The notes under the pieces were generated by a model, which was given only the letters and a program-made list of their open reading frames with translations, ran no database searches and was not told the DNA's origin. Below are positions 27,274-35,718 of a DNA stretch of 64,000 nt, piece by piece. Origin of the DNA: Rhodanobacter sp. ANJX3 (lineage in GTDB: Bacteria; Pseudomonadota; Gammaproteobacteria; Xanthomonadales; Rhodanobacteraceae); assembly GCF_014200755.1 (NCBI RefSeq), contig NZ_JACHCM010000004.1, forward strand, positions 474,684 to 538,683, written 5' to 3'. Position 1 is the first letter of the stretch, and each line of letters begins with the position of its first letter. A program made the translations under genes and the position numbers.

Positions 27274-30174
27274 TTATCGCTCAGCCTGCATCTCTGACGC
27301 TTGGATCGTTTTCTGCAAAACGGCACTTTTCAAGTTATGTCTCTGCCCACGACGTTCAAGCAGCAACGGTGAGGCGAGAGTGCACTGCGGATGCATTCGG
27401 TTGAGGCCGTGTATCGCCCCAGCCAGGCCAGTCATGAGACCCGGTGTGAAAGCCGCACGCGTCAGCCCGCCGACCATACCTCGGTGCTCTTCAATGGCAG
27501 AGACGATCTCTGCGGTGGCCTCGTCCGGATCGGTAGCGCAGCCGTCGGGGTCCAGTTCCGCGGCGCGCACGTGCAGTTCCCATAGAGACATGTCGCCATG
27601 GCACAGCGTATGGCTGGCACCCCACTTCCCGCGGGCAGCGGCAGCCGCACGGCGCAACGTCCGCAAATGACGCAGATCGCGCGTGCGCGCATACAGATCG
27701 CCGGCAGCCAGGCCAATGCCGACGCTACCGTTGCACCAGGTATGGAAGCTGTTATCGCCGGCATTTGCGCGTATGTCGATCCAGTTGCCTTGCGCCTCAT
27801 CGTAGAGTGAGTCCTGAAAGGCGAACGCCTGATCCGATAGGGCAACCCAGCGAGCTCGATCTTCCGCGCTGCCAGCGGCGGTCAGCGCCAGCCGCGCCAG
27901 CGACCAGGCGACGCCGGCCGCACCGTGCGCGAATCCACCGGCCGGCTCCGCGGTCCCTGCCATCGGCCAGCGCGCACCGCGCTCGTCAATGATCGCGGTC
28001 GTTTCCAGACGCTGCGCCGCGCGAGCTGCGAGCACGTGCCAGCGTGAGTCGCCGGTGACTTCGGCCAGCCCCAGCAACGGAATGATCGCGCCGCTGGCGC
28101 CATCAATGATGTCGAACAGTTCGTCGCCTTCGAAACCTTCTTGTTCCAGAGCTTCGGCACGCGCAATGGCACGCGCCAGCAACTCCGGATCTTGCTGCAG
28201 CTCATACAGGCTCAACCAGGCCCAGATCTGTGCGCCATAGCCGGAAAAACCGCCAACTGTCTGCGGTTTGTCGGCCACCTCCATGGACCGCATGACCTTC
28301 AAGGCTCCCGCCAATGCTTCATCGATCCCAGGCACTGCGTCGGCACGGCCATGCTCGACCTCGAACCGGTAGCCAGCCAACGCCGACGCAATGCCGCCGA
28401 GACCGAAGTACACATCCGCATAGACGGGTTGAACCGCCCAACCGCTCCGACCGATTTCTGGCGTAATCCAGGTTGCCGATCCATCGTCGCCCCTCACGGC
28501 CAGCCGCAACAGACGCTCGACCGCATTGGCGGCCAGCTTGCGTCGGCGTTCGTCGAGCCGGTGGGTGTGTGGCCGCTGAGCGGCGTAGAAACGTCCGCTA
28601 CTTTCTTCTTCGCGATCGCGAAGACGCTGGTTGAGATCGGTCGCAACGAGCGCACTGCGTATCGTCAGTTCCTCAAGCTCGATGCGCATGGCCCGCCAGT
28701 CGGCATAAACTTCATCGATCTGGGACCGGCTCAACGACGCAACGAAGATCGGCACATCGCCATGACGCAGGTCGTCGATCTCGGCCATGATCTCTTCTGG
28801 CGCCGATGGTGCGATCGGCACTATGGCGGCATTGCGTGCGAGAAGGTCGCGAACGCGCTCGATGGCCTTGCCTTCATCGTGCAGCGAAGCTGGATGCCAC
28901 AGCATGCGACCAAGCTCCACATAAGCCTGGGTAGGTCGACGGACATCGCGCACTCGGCAACCCTCGAAGCAAGCCAGCAGCGGTGCAAGACGCTCCTCGG
29001 CATCCAGCGAGTGCAGACGTGCGCTGGCTTCGAGGAATCCTTCGCTGATCTGGTCCCAGTAAAGGGATACCTTCGGACGCGGACTGGGATGGTTCAATGC
29101 CGAAACCATGTCCACGCTGACGACCTCGACCCTTGCCGACATGGTGCCTTCGTCGACAATGATCGGCTTGTGCACCAATGGCTGTTGATCGGGCAGTGCG
29201 CCAGCAGCGGAAACATCGACCCCATTGAATCCAAGCGCTGGCGTGCGATACGGCACGATGCCCGTGCGCAATACCGAGCTGCGGATCATCGCGGCCGCAA
29301 GATCGTAGGCTTGGCCGTATCCGGAAGGTGGCGCGGAAATAGGAGTCGAAAACAGGCTTTCCACATCGATCACTATCGGCACCGGACCGACGGCAATGAG
29401 GTTTTCCAGGTGAATGTCGGTACCACCGAGCAGGCGTAATACGGCCAGCCAGTGACCCAAGCCACGATAGAAGGTCCGCAGCTCATCTTCACCGGAGCAA
29501 TAACGATGCGCGACAAAGGCAGCCCAACCATAGTCGCCGCGATCGATCACCTGCGGCACACGCACACGATCGACCGCGTCACCGAATACGCTGCCAAGAA
29601 ACACCTCAAGCGTCTCGTCGACACGCAGCGAACGTGGCTTGTACATGACCTCGCCACCTTCCAGCGACAACCGAGCCACGGTCTGGCCACCCGCATGCAA
29701 ATCGCCCTGGCCCAAAGTCACTCCGATCAAACGCCCGGCAGGCTGTTTCAGCAGGTGTCCCAGTTCTGCGCGATCGGCAATAAAGCGCACCACCAGCGAG
29801 TGAATGGCGTTGGACTGCTGGGCGAGCAGGCGCCGCAGACGCGCGCGCAATGGGGGATAGCGGCGGTCGAGATGTTCGGCGAAGGCAGGCTTTAATGCAT
29901 TTTCGACGAATTGTGCAAATTGGCCGGCTTCGTCTCCTGCGTTCAGCTCGCCCGCCAACTTGGACGCATGAAGTTCCAGCAGCATTAATCGACTCAGTCT
30001 GAGCCGCGCACTATTTTGCAGAGCTTGTTCGGCAACCGACTGGATCAGTGCCGCTTCTTCAGGATCCAGTCCATATGCGATTTCCGCAAGCTGCGCGGCG
30101 AAGGAAACGCACGTTGGAGCAGCAAAGTGTTCGATGATGCGCGCGAAGGCATCCGATGCGTTGGTTTCGGTCAT
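27274..30174 (-). CDS. lanM: Class II lanthipeptide synthetase LanM
   Basis: 966 aa bifunctional enzyme that dehydrates Ser/Thr in a precursor peptide and cyclises them with Cys. The N-terminal dehydratase half has GQGDLHAGG (GDLH at 157-160), MYKPRS (177-182), TDIHLEN (252-258) and IDVESLF (269-275), the phosphorylation and active-site blocks of LanM. The C-terminal LanC-like half has the zinc ligands in TWCNGS (Cys814) and LCHG (Cys858, His859), plus VYFGLGGIASAL and GFAHGAAGVAWSL helical-toroid motifs. Length is normal. It is downstream of the precursor gene, separated by 105 bases. Base composition is visibly less GC-rich than its neighbours, suggesting horizontal acquisition. Confidence 0.95.
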   Translation of the reverse strand: MTETNASDAFARIIEHFAAPTCVSFAAQLAEIAYGLDPEEAALIQSVAEQALQNSARLRLSRLMLLELHASKLAGELNAGDEAGQFAQFVENALKPAFAEHLDRRYPPLRARLRRLLAQQSNAIHSLVVRFIADRAELGHLLKQPAGRLIGVTLGQGDLHAGGQTVARLSLEGGEVMYKPRSLRVDETLEVFLGSVFGDAVDRVRVPQVIDRGDYGWAAFVAHRYCSGEDELRTFYRGLGHWLAVLRLLGGTDIHLENLIAVGPVPIVIDVESLFSTPISAPPSGYGQAYDLAAAMIRSSVLRTGIVPYRTPALGFNGVDVSAAGALPDQQPLVHKPIIVDEGTMSARVEVVSVDMVSALNHPSPRPKVSLYWDQISEGFLEASARLHSLDAEERLAPLLACFEGCRVRDVRRPTQAYVELGRMLWHPASLHDEGKAIERVRDLLARNAAIVPIAPSAPEEIMAEIDDLRHGDVPIFVASLSRSQIDEVYADWRAMRIELEELTIRSALVATDLNQRLRDREEESSGRFYAAQRPHTHRLDERRRKLAANAVERLLRLAVRGDDGSATWITPEIGRSGWAVQPVYADVYFGLGGIASALAGYRFEVEHGRADAVPGIDEALAGALKVMRSMEVADKPQTVGGFSGYGAQIWAWLSLYELQQDPELLARAIARAEALEQEGFEGDELFDIIDGASGAIIPLLGLAEVTGDSRWHVLAARAAQRLETTAIIDERGARWPMAGTAEPAGGFAHGAAGVAWSLARLALTAAGSAEDRARWVALSDQAFAFQDSLYDEAQGNWIDIRANAGDNSFHTWCNGSVGIGLAAGDLYARTRDLRHLRTLRRAAAAARGKWGASHTLCHGDMSLWELHVRAAELDPDGCATDPDEATAEIVSAIEEHRGMVGGLTRAAFTPGLMTGLAGAIHGLNRMHPQCTLASPLLLERRGQRHNLKSAVLQKTIQASEMQAER

Positions 30175-30246
30175 CGTGCACCAAGAGTCCTTTCAGTTCA
30201 TGGGGCCGAAATTGGCTGGAAAGACCGCCTGCGCGTACCTAAGCAC

Positions 30247-30283
30247 AAAAAAATTGATACCCGCAGGCGGCAACCTAGATCAA
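30247..30283 (-). terminator. Possible attenuator between lanthipeptide precursor and lanM
   Basis: On the minus strand TTGAT (30279-30283, overlapping the precursor stop) pairs with ATCAA (30254-30258), enclosing a GC-rich segment with CCGC/GCGG, and is followed at once by seven T. It could partially terminate, giving more precursor than synthetase. The stem is weak, so this is tentative. Confidence 0.35.
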
Positions 30284-30483
30284 CAGCAGGCGCAACCACC
30301 AGCCACTGAACAGGTCGTACTTCCGCGCAATGTCAACGTGATTATCTCGGGACCTGCGCTCGTCAGTGCCGCTTCGGTAACGGCCAGTCCCTCGATATAC
30401 AGCGGTCCAGCCGGATTGTCGTAGCCGCTGCTGCTATCGGAACCGCTGAGCCAACCTGAAACGATTTCGTCATTCAATTGCAT
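30280..30483 (-). CDS. Lanthipeptide precursor peptide (LanA-like)
   Basis: 67 aa: an acidic leader of about 45-54 residues (MQLNDEIVSGWLSG..., with block DNPAGPLYIEG at 22-32) and a C-terminal core rich in Ser, Thr and Cys. Cysteines are at 58, 64, 66 and 67; candidate dehydration sites are T49, T51, S55, T56, T57 and S59 (tail STTCSVAGGCACC). It lies directly upstream of lanM on the same strand, with GGAG seven bases before the ATG. All four Cys are in the last ten residues, exactly what a LanM substrate needs. The leader cleavage site is not obvious (SAG-PEI after residue 44, or RG-STT after 54). Confidence 0.85.
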   Translation of the reverse strand: MQLNDEIVSGWLSGSDSSSGYDNPAGPLYIEGLAVTEAALTSAGPEIITLTLRGSTTCSVAGGCACC

Positions 30484-30919
30484 AATCTTTCTCCATTTGA
30501 TTATTGACCATGATTTGTATCAATCATGAGTTGTATTGAAGAATCCGGTAGCTCCCTTACTAGATCAATCGCACCATTGGAGCCAGCTCCGGACATTGAC
30601 GTTCACGTGCTCGCGAAACTCCTTGGACCTAATTGGTTAACAGTCCAATCGTGCCCCATATCCAAGTTCCGCCTCTGGACAGTGCTTTCAGAGACGCCAA
30701 CCTGTCAACAAGTTTCTGTGTCACATCGCGGCATGACAAGAATTTACGCCTCGGACGTTTTGAAGCGTGATGAAATCCATTGAAAGTGCCTAGAAAACTA
30801 GGCAACGACCTGTTTTCGGCACCGATTAGCGTCATGGCGTGCGAAGCAATGGGAAAGCGAATACACCGCGCTGCGGTGATCGACCGCCGCCGCACGATCG
30901 CGAACGCTAGAATGCTGCC
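30484..30919. other. 436-base region between the lanthipeptide precursor and the carbonic anhydrase gene
   Basis: Lower GC than the surroundings. It contains an inverted repeat at 30509-30528 near the precursor start. An 85-codon plus-strand open frame (30526-30783, MSCIEESGSSLTRS...) has no ribosome binding site and no recognised family; I do not call it a gene. No transporter, protease or immunity gene is present. Confidence 0.6.
30509..30528. promoter_or_regulatory. Inverted repeat upstream of the lanthipeptide precursor
   Basis: Perfect 7-bp arms CATGATT / AATCATG separated by six bases, centred about 35 bases upstream of the precursor start. The size suits a dimeric repressor or activator site, or it may overlap the promoter. 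No regulator gene is adjacent. Confidence 0.4.
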
Positions 30920-31456
30920 ATGACCTCGATACGAAGCTACAAAGGATTGCTCCCAACCCTCGGCGAACGCGTCTACGTTGACACCGCGGCAACCGTGATC
31001 GGTGACGTCGTACTCGGTGACGACGTATCGATCTGGCCCGGCGTGGTCCTGCGCGGCGACGTGCATTACATCCGCGTCGGCGCACGCAGCAACGTGCAGG
31101 ACGGCACCATCGTGCACGTGACTCACGACGGCCCGTATTCGCCCGGCGGCTTTCCCACCATCATTGGCGAGGACGTCACCATCGGCCACGGCGCGGTAAT
31201 TCACGCCTGCACGATCGAGGACTTCTGCCTGATCGGCATGGGCTCGACCGTGCTCGATGGCGCCACGATAAAAAAGTACGGCTTCGTCGGCGCGGGCAGC
31301 GTGATACCGCCGGGGAAAGTCGTCGGCGGGCGCGAGCTGTGGCTGGGCAACCCGGCCAAGTTCGTGCGGCTGCTCAGCGACACCCAGATCGAGCAGCTGC
31401 ATTACTCGGCCAGCCACTACGTGCGCCTGAAAGACGAGTATCTGGCAGCCGGCTGA
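30920..31456 (+). CDS. Gamma-carbonic anhydrase family protein (left-handed beta-helix)
   Basis: 178 aa hexapeptide-repeat protein of the YrdA/gamma-CA type. Zinc-ligand histidines fall in HVTHDG and TIGHGAVIHAC; VVLRGDVHYIRVGARSNVQDG is the conserved core. Members are trimeric metal-binding proteins; carbonic anhydrase activity is not universal. Its stop overlaps the next start by one base (TGATG). Confidence 0.93.
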   Translation: MTSIRSYKGLLPTLGERVYVDTAATVIGDVVLGDDVSIWPGVVLRGDVHYIRVGARSNVQDGTIVHVTHDGPYSPGGFPTIIGEDVTIGHGAVIHACTIEDFCLIGMGSTVLDGATIKKYGFVGAGSVIPPGKVVGGRELWLGNPAKFVRLLSDTQIEQLHYSASHYVRLKDEYLAAG

Positions 31457-31785
31457 TGGCTGTGCGCCATGTACTGTTTCTCTGCAGCCGCAACCGGCTG
31501 CGCAGCCCGACGGCAGAACAGGTGTTTGCCGCATGGCCCGATGTTGAAACCGACTCGGCCGGGCTCGCCGATGACGCCGACGTGTCACTGTCGGGCGAGC
31601 AATTGGAATGGGCCGATCTGATCGTCGTGATGGAGCCGTCGCACCGGCGACGGCTGATGCAGCGTCACCGCGGGTATCTGAAAGGCAAGCACGTCGTAGT
31701 GCTGGATATTCCGGACAACTATGCTTTCATGCAGCCCGAGCTGATCGAGCTGCTGCTTCGAAAAGTGGGGCCTGTGCTGCGATAG
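31456..31785 (+). CDS. Small low-molecular-weight-phosphatase-like protein
   Basis: 109 aa. It contains a CX5R(S) loop, CSRNRLRS, near the N-terminus (MAVRHVLFLCSRNRLRSPTAE) as in low-molecular-weight protein-tyrosine phosphatases, and a possible general-acid aspartate in LDIPDNYAF. It is shorter than standard LMW-PTPs (~150 aa). Start ATG 31456 overlaps the stop of the carbonic-anhydrase-like gene (TGATG), so the two are translationally coupled. Activity and substrate unknown. Confidence 0.8.
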   Translation: MAVRHVLFLCSRNRLRSPTAEQVFAAWPDVETDSAGLADDADVSLSGEQLEWADLIVVMEPSHRRRLMQRHRGYLKGKHVVVLDIPDNYAFMQPELIELLLRKVGPVLR

Positions 31786-31822
31786 ACAGATGTCGCGCCC
31801 GCCGCCTGCACGCGACGAGGAG

Positions 31823-32347
31823 CTACAGTGTCGCGCTTTCCGTACGCGCCTGGATCGCCGCCGCCTGCGCTTCGTGCTCGCGCATCATCACCATGCGCTG
31901 GGCGCTGAGCTTGCTGCCCAGCAGTGCCAGCTTGTAATTGTTGCTGTCGTAATCGCGCAGCAGGGAAAGCTCGCGCTGCGCTTCGTCGACATCGCGCGCG
32001 TTGATGGCTTGCTCGACGTCGTTGCAGGCTTGCGTAAAAAGCGTATTCAGGTCGTCCCGCGCAACCGCATTTTTCGGATCGAGCTGCAGCAGACTGAGGT
32101 AGAACTCGTAGGCATTGCTGCCGGCGGGCGCAACGAGCCGGTGTTCGCTGACCGCGGATTTCGCCAGGCCCAGCAGAATGCCCTCGCCGCTGGCGTCGGT
32201 CGAGGTGCCGGAACCCGCGGCTTCGGCTTGGGCTGAACCTGCCGCGTGAACATACCAGCCGATGCCGCCGGCTAAGACAATGAGTGCCAAGCCAGACGCA
32301 AAAATTGGTCCGCGTCGGGAAAACGCAGCAGACGAAAAAGTAGACAT
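31823..32347 (-). CDS. Single-pass membrane protein with periplasmic helical domain, unknown
   Basis: 174 aa from MSTFSSAAFSRRG: one membrane segment (IFASGLALIVLAGGIGWYVHAA) and a C-terminal helical domain (EFYLSLLQLDPKNAVARDDL, DVDEAQRELSLLRDYDSNNYKLALL) resembling a TPR-like pair. The helical part recalls the periplasmic linker of some Xanthomonadales TonB-like proteins, but no TonB C-terminal domain is present. An upstream in-frame start at 32428 would add 27 residues. Confidence 0.6.
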   Translation of the reverse strand: MSTFSSAAFSRRGPIFASGLALIVLAGGIGWYVHAAGSAQAEAAGSGTSTDASGEGILLGLAKSAVSEHRLVAPAGSNAYEFYLSLLQLDPKNAVARDDLNTLFTQACNDVEQAINARDVDEAQRELSLLRDYDSNNYKLALLGSKLSAQRMVMMREHEAQAAAIQARTESATL

Positions 32348-32527
32348 GGCGCTCGGATAGTGATCGTACCGCGCGCGAAGGCGCCCGCGATCGGGCGCTT
32401 CGGCGGAAGCGGTCGTCACCATAGTCATGCCATATGTCAGCGGCGTGACGAAACGCGAGGAAGAATACGGCTATGTAACCGTCGCCGCTCCACGCAAGCG
32501 ACGATCACCTGTTAGCGTGCGCGAGAA

Positions 32528-34306
32528 TCACCAGCCGAGCACGGCGTTGCCGTTCTCCGGCGAGCCGTCCGGGTGGGTGAACCAGAACACGCGGTTCTGT
32601 TTGTTCGGGCAGCCGGTGCCGGTGGCATAGCTGGATACCGCCCCGTTGAAGCTGCCGACGTCGGTGCGATAGCAGCCACCCAGCGAATCGTTGAAGGTGA
32701 AGCTTTGCGTGCTCTGCTGGTTGCTGTGCGAGGTAAGGTTGCCGCTGGCGTCGAAGGCCAGCGTGTCGTCGCTATCGACTGTATTGTTGAGCTTGGCCGA
32801 ATACAGCGTGATGCCGAACAGCTGATGCACCGTGCTCTTTTCGTCGCCCTGATGCGCCACCGTGGCCAACCTAAAGCTGCCGTCGGCAGCAATCGCTTCG
32901 TTGACATCCAGATGCAACGGATAGCGCACGTGTTCGCTGTACTTGCCGGTAACGAATCCGCCGATGCTGCTCTGGCTGGTGCTATCGGACGAGGTCTGTT
33001 GATCGGTCACCTGGCAGTACGTGGTGTCGTTGATGGTGAACGTCTGCACGTCGCCAAAACCCACGGTCTGATCCACCGTGGTTTCCACGCGGCCACGCGA
33101 GGTATTGGCGTACCCTGTGATGATGAAATGCCGGCTCAGCTGCGTGGTGATGGCGCCGGTGATATTGCCCGAGGCATCGGTGCTCAGCGTACTGCCGATG
33201 GTCGGCGTGGGCGGCTGGCCAACCAAGGTATTGCGCTCGATCTGGCCGCTGACGGTTTTCGCATGCGGGTCGAGATACAGCAGCAGGCTGGCCGTGGCCG
33301 AAAAATAATTGTTCGCGCCCGCGACGCTTACCGCGACCTGATGCGCCGCGCCGTTGCTGAGCACGCCGGCGAACGGCGTCAGGTCGATGCGGTACGGCAT
33401 GAAGTTCAGCGTCTGCACACCGGTAGTCGGCCGCCACAGGTAAGGATCGATGCCGCCGCTGTAGATCCATGGATACACCGGCGCCACGCCGGCCGGCTGG
33501 CCATCGATGCTGACTTCGGCCTCGCGGAAATTGCCGCCGCCGCATTCCTGTACCTCGGCGGCGTACTGATCGGGCACGCAGGTGTACCAGAACTCGTCGG
33601 CATTCTGGCTCTGCGCGAATACGTCCAGATAGGCACGCTCGACGTTAGTGGGCAGGGTCAGCGACTTGCTCAGCTGACTGGTGGATGTCGTCAGCGACAC
33701 CGTGTTCCCGATCGGATCGCTGCCCAGCGGGATCACGGCGTCGGGCGCGGGCGCCGCCGGTGCCAGAATCGAGACCGGATAGAACAGCAGCTTCGCGCTG
33801 CCGTAGATCACGCCGGTATAGGTGCTGTCGACCACGTTGCCGATCAGGGCCTGGCCGTTGCCGGCCTGACGCAGCAGGGCGCTGTAGTCGGTGAGATCGC
33901 GCTCGACGTGCCAGCTCGGTGCGACCGTGGACGAGGGTTCCTCGGTCGTACCGAAATACAGGTTCACACCGCCGAGCCAAAGAGTGGCGGTGCGATCGAA
34001 CTGGCGCCCGGCAGTGACCGAAAAATCCGCTTCCAGCACCACTTTCGACCAGTGCGTGCCGCAGCCCGTCGGCGGCGTGTAGGCATAGGGACGCGGGTTG
34101 AAGTCGTTGAACGCCACGCCGCTGAACAGCTGCACCGTGCACGGCGTGCCCGGCGGCCGCGGCACGGTGGGATCGGCTACGGTGACATTGGTCGAGCCGA
34201 TCGGACTGGTGTTGCTGGCAGCGGCGCCAAAGGCGCTGCCGGCCAGAACCAAGGCCAGACCCGCCATAACTACCGCTCGACGATCGAAAAACCCTTTCGG
34301 CAACAT
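32528..34306 (-). CDS. Exported PNGase A-like (peptide N-glycosidase) protein
   Basis: 592 aa from MLPKGFFDRRAVVMAGLALV, with a signal peptide ending near AFGAAAS and GGGGGAG upstream of ATG 34306. The N-terminal half resembles peptide-N4-(N-acetyl-beta-glucosaminyl)asparagine amidase A: FNDFNPRPYAYTPPTGCG, TATLWLGGVNLYFGTTEEPS, WHVERDLTDYSALLR and GVIYGSAKLLFYP. Enzymes of this family, best known from plants and fungi, release N-glycans from glycopeptides. Six or more cysteines suggest disulfides. Single gene; no other N-glycan enzymes adjoin. Activity is inferred. Confidence 0.83.
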   Translation of the reverse strand: MLPKGFFDRRAVVMAGLALVLAGSAFGAAASNTSPIGSTNVTVADPTVPRPPGTPCTVQLFSGVAFNDFNPRPYAYTPPTGCGTHWSKVVLEADFSVTAGRQFDRTATLWLGGVNLYFGTTEEPSSTVAPSWHVERDLTDYSALLRQAGNGQALIGNVVDSTYTGVIYGSAKLLFYPVSILAPAAPAPDAVIPLGSDPIGNTVSLTTSTSQLSKSLTLPTNVERAYLDVFAQSQNADEFWYTCVPDQYAAEVQECGGGNFREAEVSIDGQPAGVAPVYPWIYSGGIDPYLWRPTTGVQTLNFMPYRIDLTPFAGVLSNGAAHQVAVSVAGANNYFSATASLLLYLDPHAKTVSGQIERNTLVGQPPTPTIGSTLSTDASGNITGAITTQLSRHFIITGYANTSRGRVETTVDQTVGFGDVQTFTINDTTYCQVTDQQTSSDSTSQSSIGGFVTGKYSEHVRYPLHLDVNEAIAADGSFRLATVAHQGDEKSTVHQLFGITLYSAKLNNTVDSDDTLAFDASGNLTSHSNQQSTQSFTFNDSLGGCYRTDVGSFNGAVSSYATGTGCPNKQNRVFWFTHPDGSPENGNAVLGW

Positions 34307-34424
34307 GCGTGACTCCCCCACGAGATGGTGCCCCTGTTTGGGAAAAGTAGCACACGGTTGAGGGATGAAAAGCGGGGTGCAGAAAATTACGCGGCGAAAT
34401 ATCTGCCGCACTTCACAACACGGG

Positions 34425-34691
34425 TCAGCCGGCAGCGGTGGCGGTCTCGAGTGCTGTCAGCCACGCCATCGCCTGTCCGCGATCGCTGCCGCACATCGCG
34501 GGCTCCGGCTGCAGGCTCGCGCATACGGGTGGGCGACGTGGGTCACCGAAAATGGCGCAGCGGTTTTCCTCGGTGAGCTGCACGCAGCGGACGCCGGCGG
34601 GCTTGCCGTTCGGCATGCCTGGGATCGACGAGCTGATCGACGGCGCAATGCAGCAGGCGCCACAGCCCGCGCGGCACGGCAACCCGCTCAC
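34425..34691 (-). CDS. YkgJ-type cysteine-cluster protein
   Basis: 88 aa from GTG 34691, which overlaps the aroE stop by four bases (GTGA). Eight cysteines include the pattern CRAGCGACC near the N-terminus, then [24 protein letters not shown] and AMCGSD, typical of the YkgJ family of putative metal (Fe-S or zinc) binding proteins. It forms a unit with aroE. Function unknown. Confidence 0.8.
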   Translation of the reverse strand: MSGLPCRAGCGACCIAPSISSSIPGMPNGKPAGVRCVQLTEENRCAIFGDPRRPPVCASLQPEPAMCGSDRGQAMAWLTALETATAAG

Positions 34692-35518
34692 GCGGTTTGC
34701 CGGCGCATCGACTGATAGACCGGCTCCGTCTGCGGGCGCTGGCCGTGCCATAGGGCGAACGTATCGGCGGCGGTTTCCAGCAACATGCCCAGGCCATCGA
34801 CGGCCTGGCGTGCACCGGCGCTCTTGGCCCATGCCAGAAAGCCGGCAGCCGCCGCGCCGTAGGAGAGGTCGTAGCCGATCGTATGTTCGTCGACCAATGA
34901 AGTAGGCAGCGGCAGCGCCTCGCCCAGCACCCCTGCCGAGGTGGCGTGCACGATCAGGTCGAAACAGCCAAGCTCGGCCAGCTGCTGCCAGTCATGGGAC
35001 TGCACGCGCTCGGCATCGTCGATCAGGCCGGCCAGCGCATCGGCAGATGCGCGCGAACGATTGACGATGGTCAGCGTCTGCACACCGGCATCCAGCAGGT
35101 TCCACGCGACGCCGCGAGCCGCACCGCCGGCGCCCAGCATCAGCACCGACTTGCTCCGTAGCGCGATGCCATGCCGTTCGGTCATGTCTCGCACCATGCC
35201 GGCACCATCGGTGTTATGGGCGGCCAGACGGCCATCCGGTAGACGCGTCAGCACGTTGGCCGTGCCGACGCGTGTCGCGGCCTCGCTGCGCTCATCGGCC
35301 AGAGCAAAGGCCGCGGCCTTGTGCGGCAGGGTGACATTGGCGCCGCGGCCAGCGTCGGCAAAGAACTGCTGCACAGCATCGTTGAACTCGGCCGGCGCCG
35401 CGTCGATGGCTCGGTATTCCAGCGCAATGCCGAACTGCTCGGCGAACGCCCGATGGATCGGCGGCGACACGCTGTGCTTGATCGGATGGCCGAAGACGGC
35501 AAAGGAAAGGGGAGCCAT
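34688..35518 (-). CDS. aroE: Shikimate dehydrogenase (NADP+)
   Basis: 276 aa. Catalyses 3-dehydroshikimate to shikimate in aromatic amino-acid synthesis. [19 protein letters not shown] and [11 protein letters not shown] (catalytic Lys) form the substrate site; [17 protein letters not shown] is the NADP-binding loop; the C-terminus has [19 protein letters not shown]. Start [10 protein letters not shown] was chosen by alignment to the family; upstream residues look unrelated. Confidence 0.95.
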   Translation of the reverse strand: MAPLSFAVFGHPIKHSVSPPIHRAFAEQFGIALEYRAIDAAPAEFNDAVQQFFADAGRGANVTLPHKAAAFALADERSEAATRVGTANVLTRLPDGRLAAHNTDGAGMVRDMTERHGIALRSKSVLMLGAGGAARGVAWNLLDAGVQTLTIVNRSRASADALAGLIDDAERVQSHDWQQLAELGCFDLIVHATSAGVLGEALPLPTSLVDEHTIGYDLSYGAAAAGFLAWAKSAGARQAVDGLGMLLETAADTFALWHGQRPQTEPVYQSMRRQTA

Positions 35519-35718
35519 GGTTTTCCAGAATGCTGGGGGGTTCGCCGCGTCCGGCCTCATCGAGGCCATTCTACTAGCCATCTATTCGCGATGATTCTGC
35601 GGAAACCGGAACCGCTTGCCGTCGCGGCACCACCCGTTTGAATTGACTGCCGACCGGTCGCAGCCTGTGAGATACGCGTATTGGAAGCTGCAGGCATCCG
35701 AACCCGAGGAGTCTGCCG

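Noticed and set aside
28141..29439. 432-codon plus-strand open frame opposite lanM
   Set aside because: Antisense shadow; lanM on the minus strand carries all family motifs across the same bases.
30526..30783. 85-codon plus-strand frame considered as a second lanthipeptide precursor
   Set aside because: No ribosome site, Cys not clustered at the C-terminus, opposite orientation to lanM.
30629..31588. 319-codon minus-strand open frame over the carbonic anhydrase gene, considered as a missing lanthipeptide transporter or peptidase
   Set aside because: No membrane segments, ATPase or peptidase motifs; it is the shadow of the gamma-CA gene.
32573..34312. 579-codon plus-strand open frame opposite the PNGase A-like gene
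   Set aside because: Antisense shadow of a protein with clear family motifs and a signal peptide.
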